Shown one piece after another: positions 6,170 to 6,188 of a stretch of 6,188 bases of DNA. Below the pieces are notes generated by a model. It was not told the DNA's origin. It saw only the letters and a program-made list of their open reading frames with translations, and searched no databases. The translations under genes and the position numbers were made by a program. The stretch spans positions 1 through 6,188 of the forward strand of contig JAJBVQ010000073.1 in assembly GCA_020859745.1 (NCBI GenBank), given 5' to 3'. Every line of letters starts with the position of its first letter. Position 1 is the stretch's first letter. This stretch comes from Rikenellaceae bacterium (GTDB taxonomy: Bacteria; Bacteroidota; Bacteroidia; Bacteroidales; Rikenellaceae).

Positions 6170-6177
6170 CAAAGATA
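6170..6177 (-). promoter_or_regulatory. Bacteroidota-type -7 box of the dnaN promoter
   Basis: On the minus strand the bases read TATCTTTG, an exact match to the TAnnTTTG -7 element used by the Bacteroidota primary sigma factor. It lies about 35 bases before the dnaN ATG, which would give a short leader of roughly 25-30 bases rich in A and T. The matching TTTG -33 box would lie about 19 bases further upstream, beyond the window edge, so it cannot be checked. This promoter probably serves dnaN, the exonuclease gene and the LysM protein gene together. Confidence 0.6.
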
Positions 6178-6188
6178 GTGTTTTTTAC

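Overview
The window most likely comes from a GC-rich member of the Bacteroidales (Bacteroidota), possibly an Alistipes/Rikenellaceae-type gut bacterium. The grounds are a typical Bacteroidota beta clamp, a -7 box of the form TAnnTTTG in front of it, weak or absent Shine-Dalgarno sequences, a LysM plus periplasmic-binding-fold protein and a membrane-anchored EEP hydrolase of the type common in this phylum. The genus is an inference from style and gene content, not from a search.

Left part, plus strand (1-1369). This is the 3' end of a cluster for a membrane-bound complex related to group 4 [NiFe] hydrogenases and complex I. The C-terminal 148 residues of the large (HyfG/NuoD-like) subunit come first. 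A 111-bp structured spacer follows, and then a 269-residue protein that joins a ferredoxin domain to the 20-kDa (HyfI/NuoB-like) small subunit. Both proteins have lost metal ligands. The large subunit has DPSLHN where a hydrogenase has DPCxxC. The small subunit keeps one of the four cysteines of the proximal cluster. Its ferredoxin domain keeps ligands for only one of two clusters. The complex is therefore unlikely to be a hydrogenase and fits the 'energy-converting hydrogenase related' (Ehr) type of relic or repurposed machine.

Right part, minus strand (6188 to 1383). The order of transcription is dnaN (beta sliding clamp), a DEDDh 3'-5' exonuclease, a LysM/type 1 periplasmic-binding-fold protein, a 154-bp spacer, and an EEP-family hydrolase. 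The gaps between the first three genes are 15 and 6 bp, so they probably form one operon read from the promoter at the right edge. The EEP gene converges on the hydrogenase-like cluster with only 13 bp between the stop codons.

Two things stand out beyond the gene list. The exonuclease gene carries one in-frame TAA in an otherwise intact 260-codon frame, just before the ExoIII catalytic motif, so it is scored here as broken. The two longest spacers (449-559 and 2454-2607) share a related, hairpin-bearing sequence in the same orientation, which suggests a dispersed intergenic repeat family. No mobile element gene, CRISPR array, rRNA or tRNA was seen.
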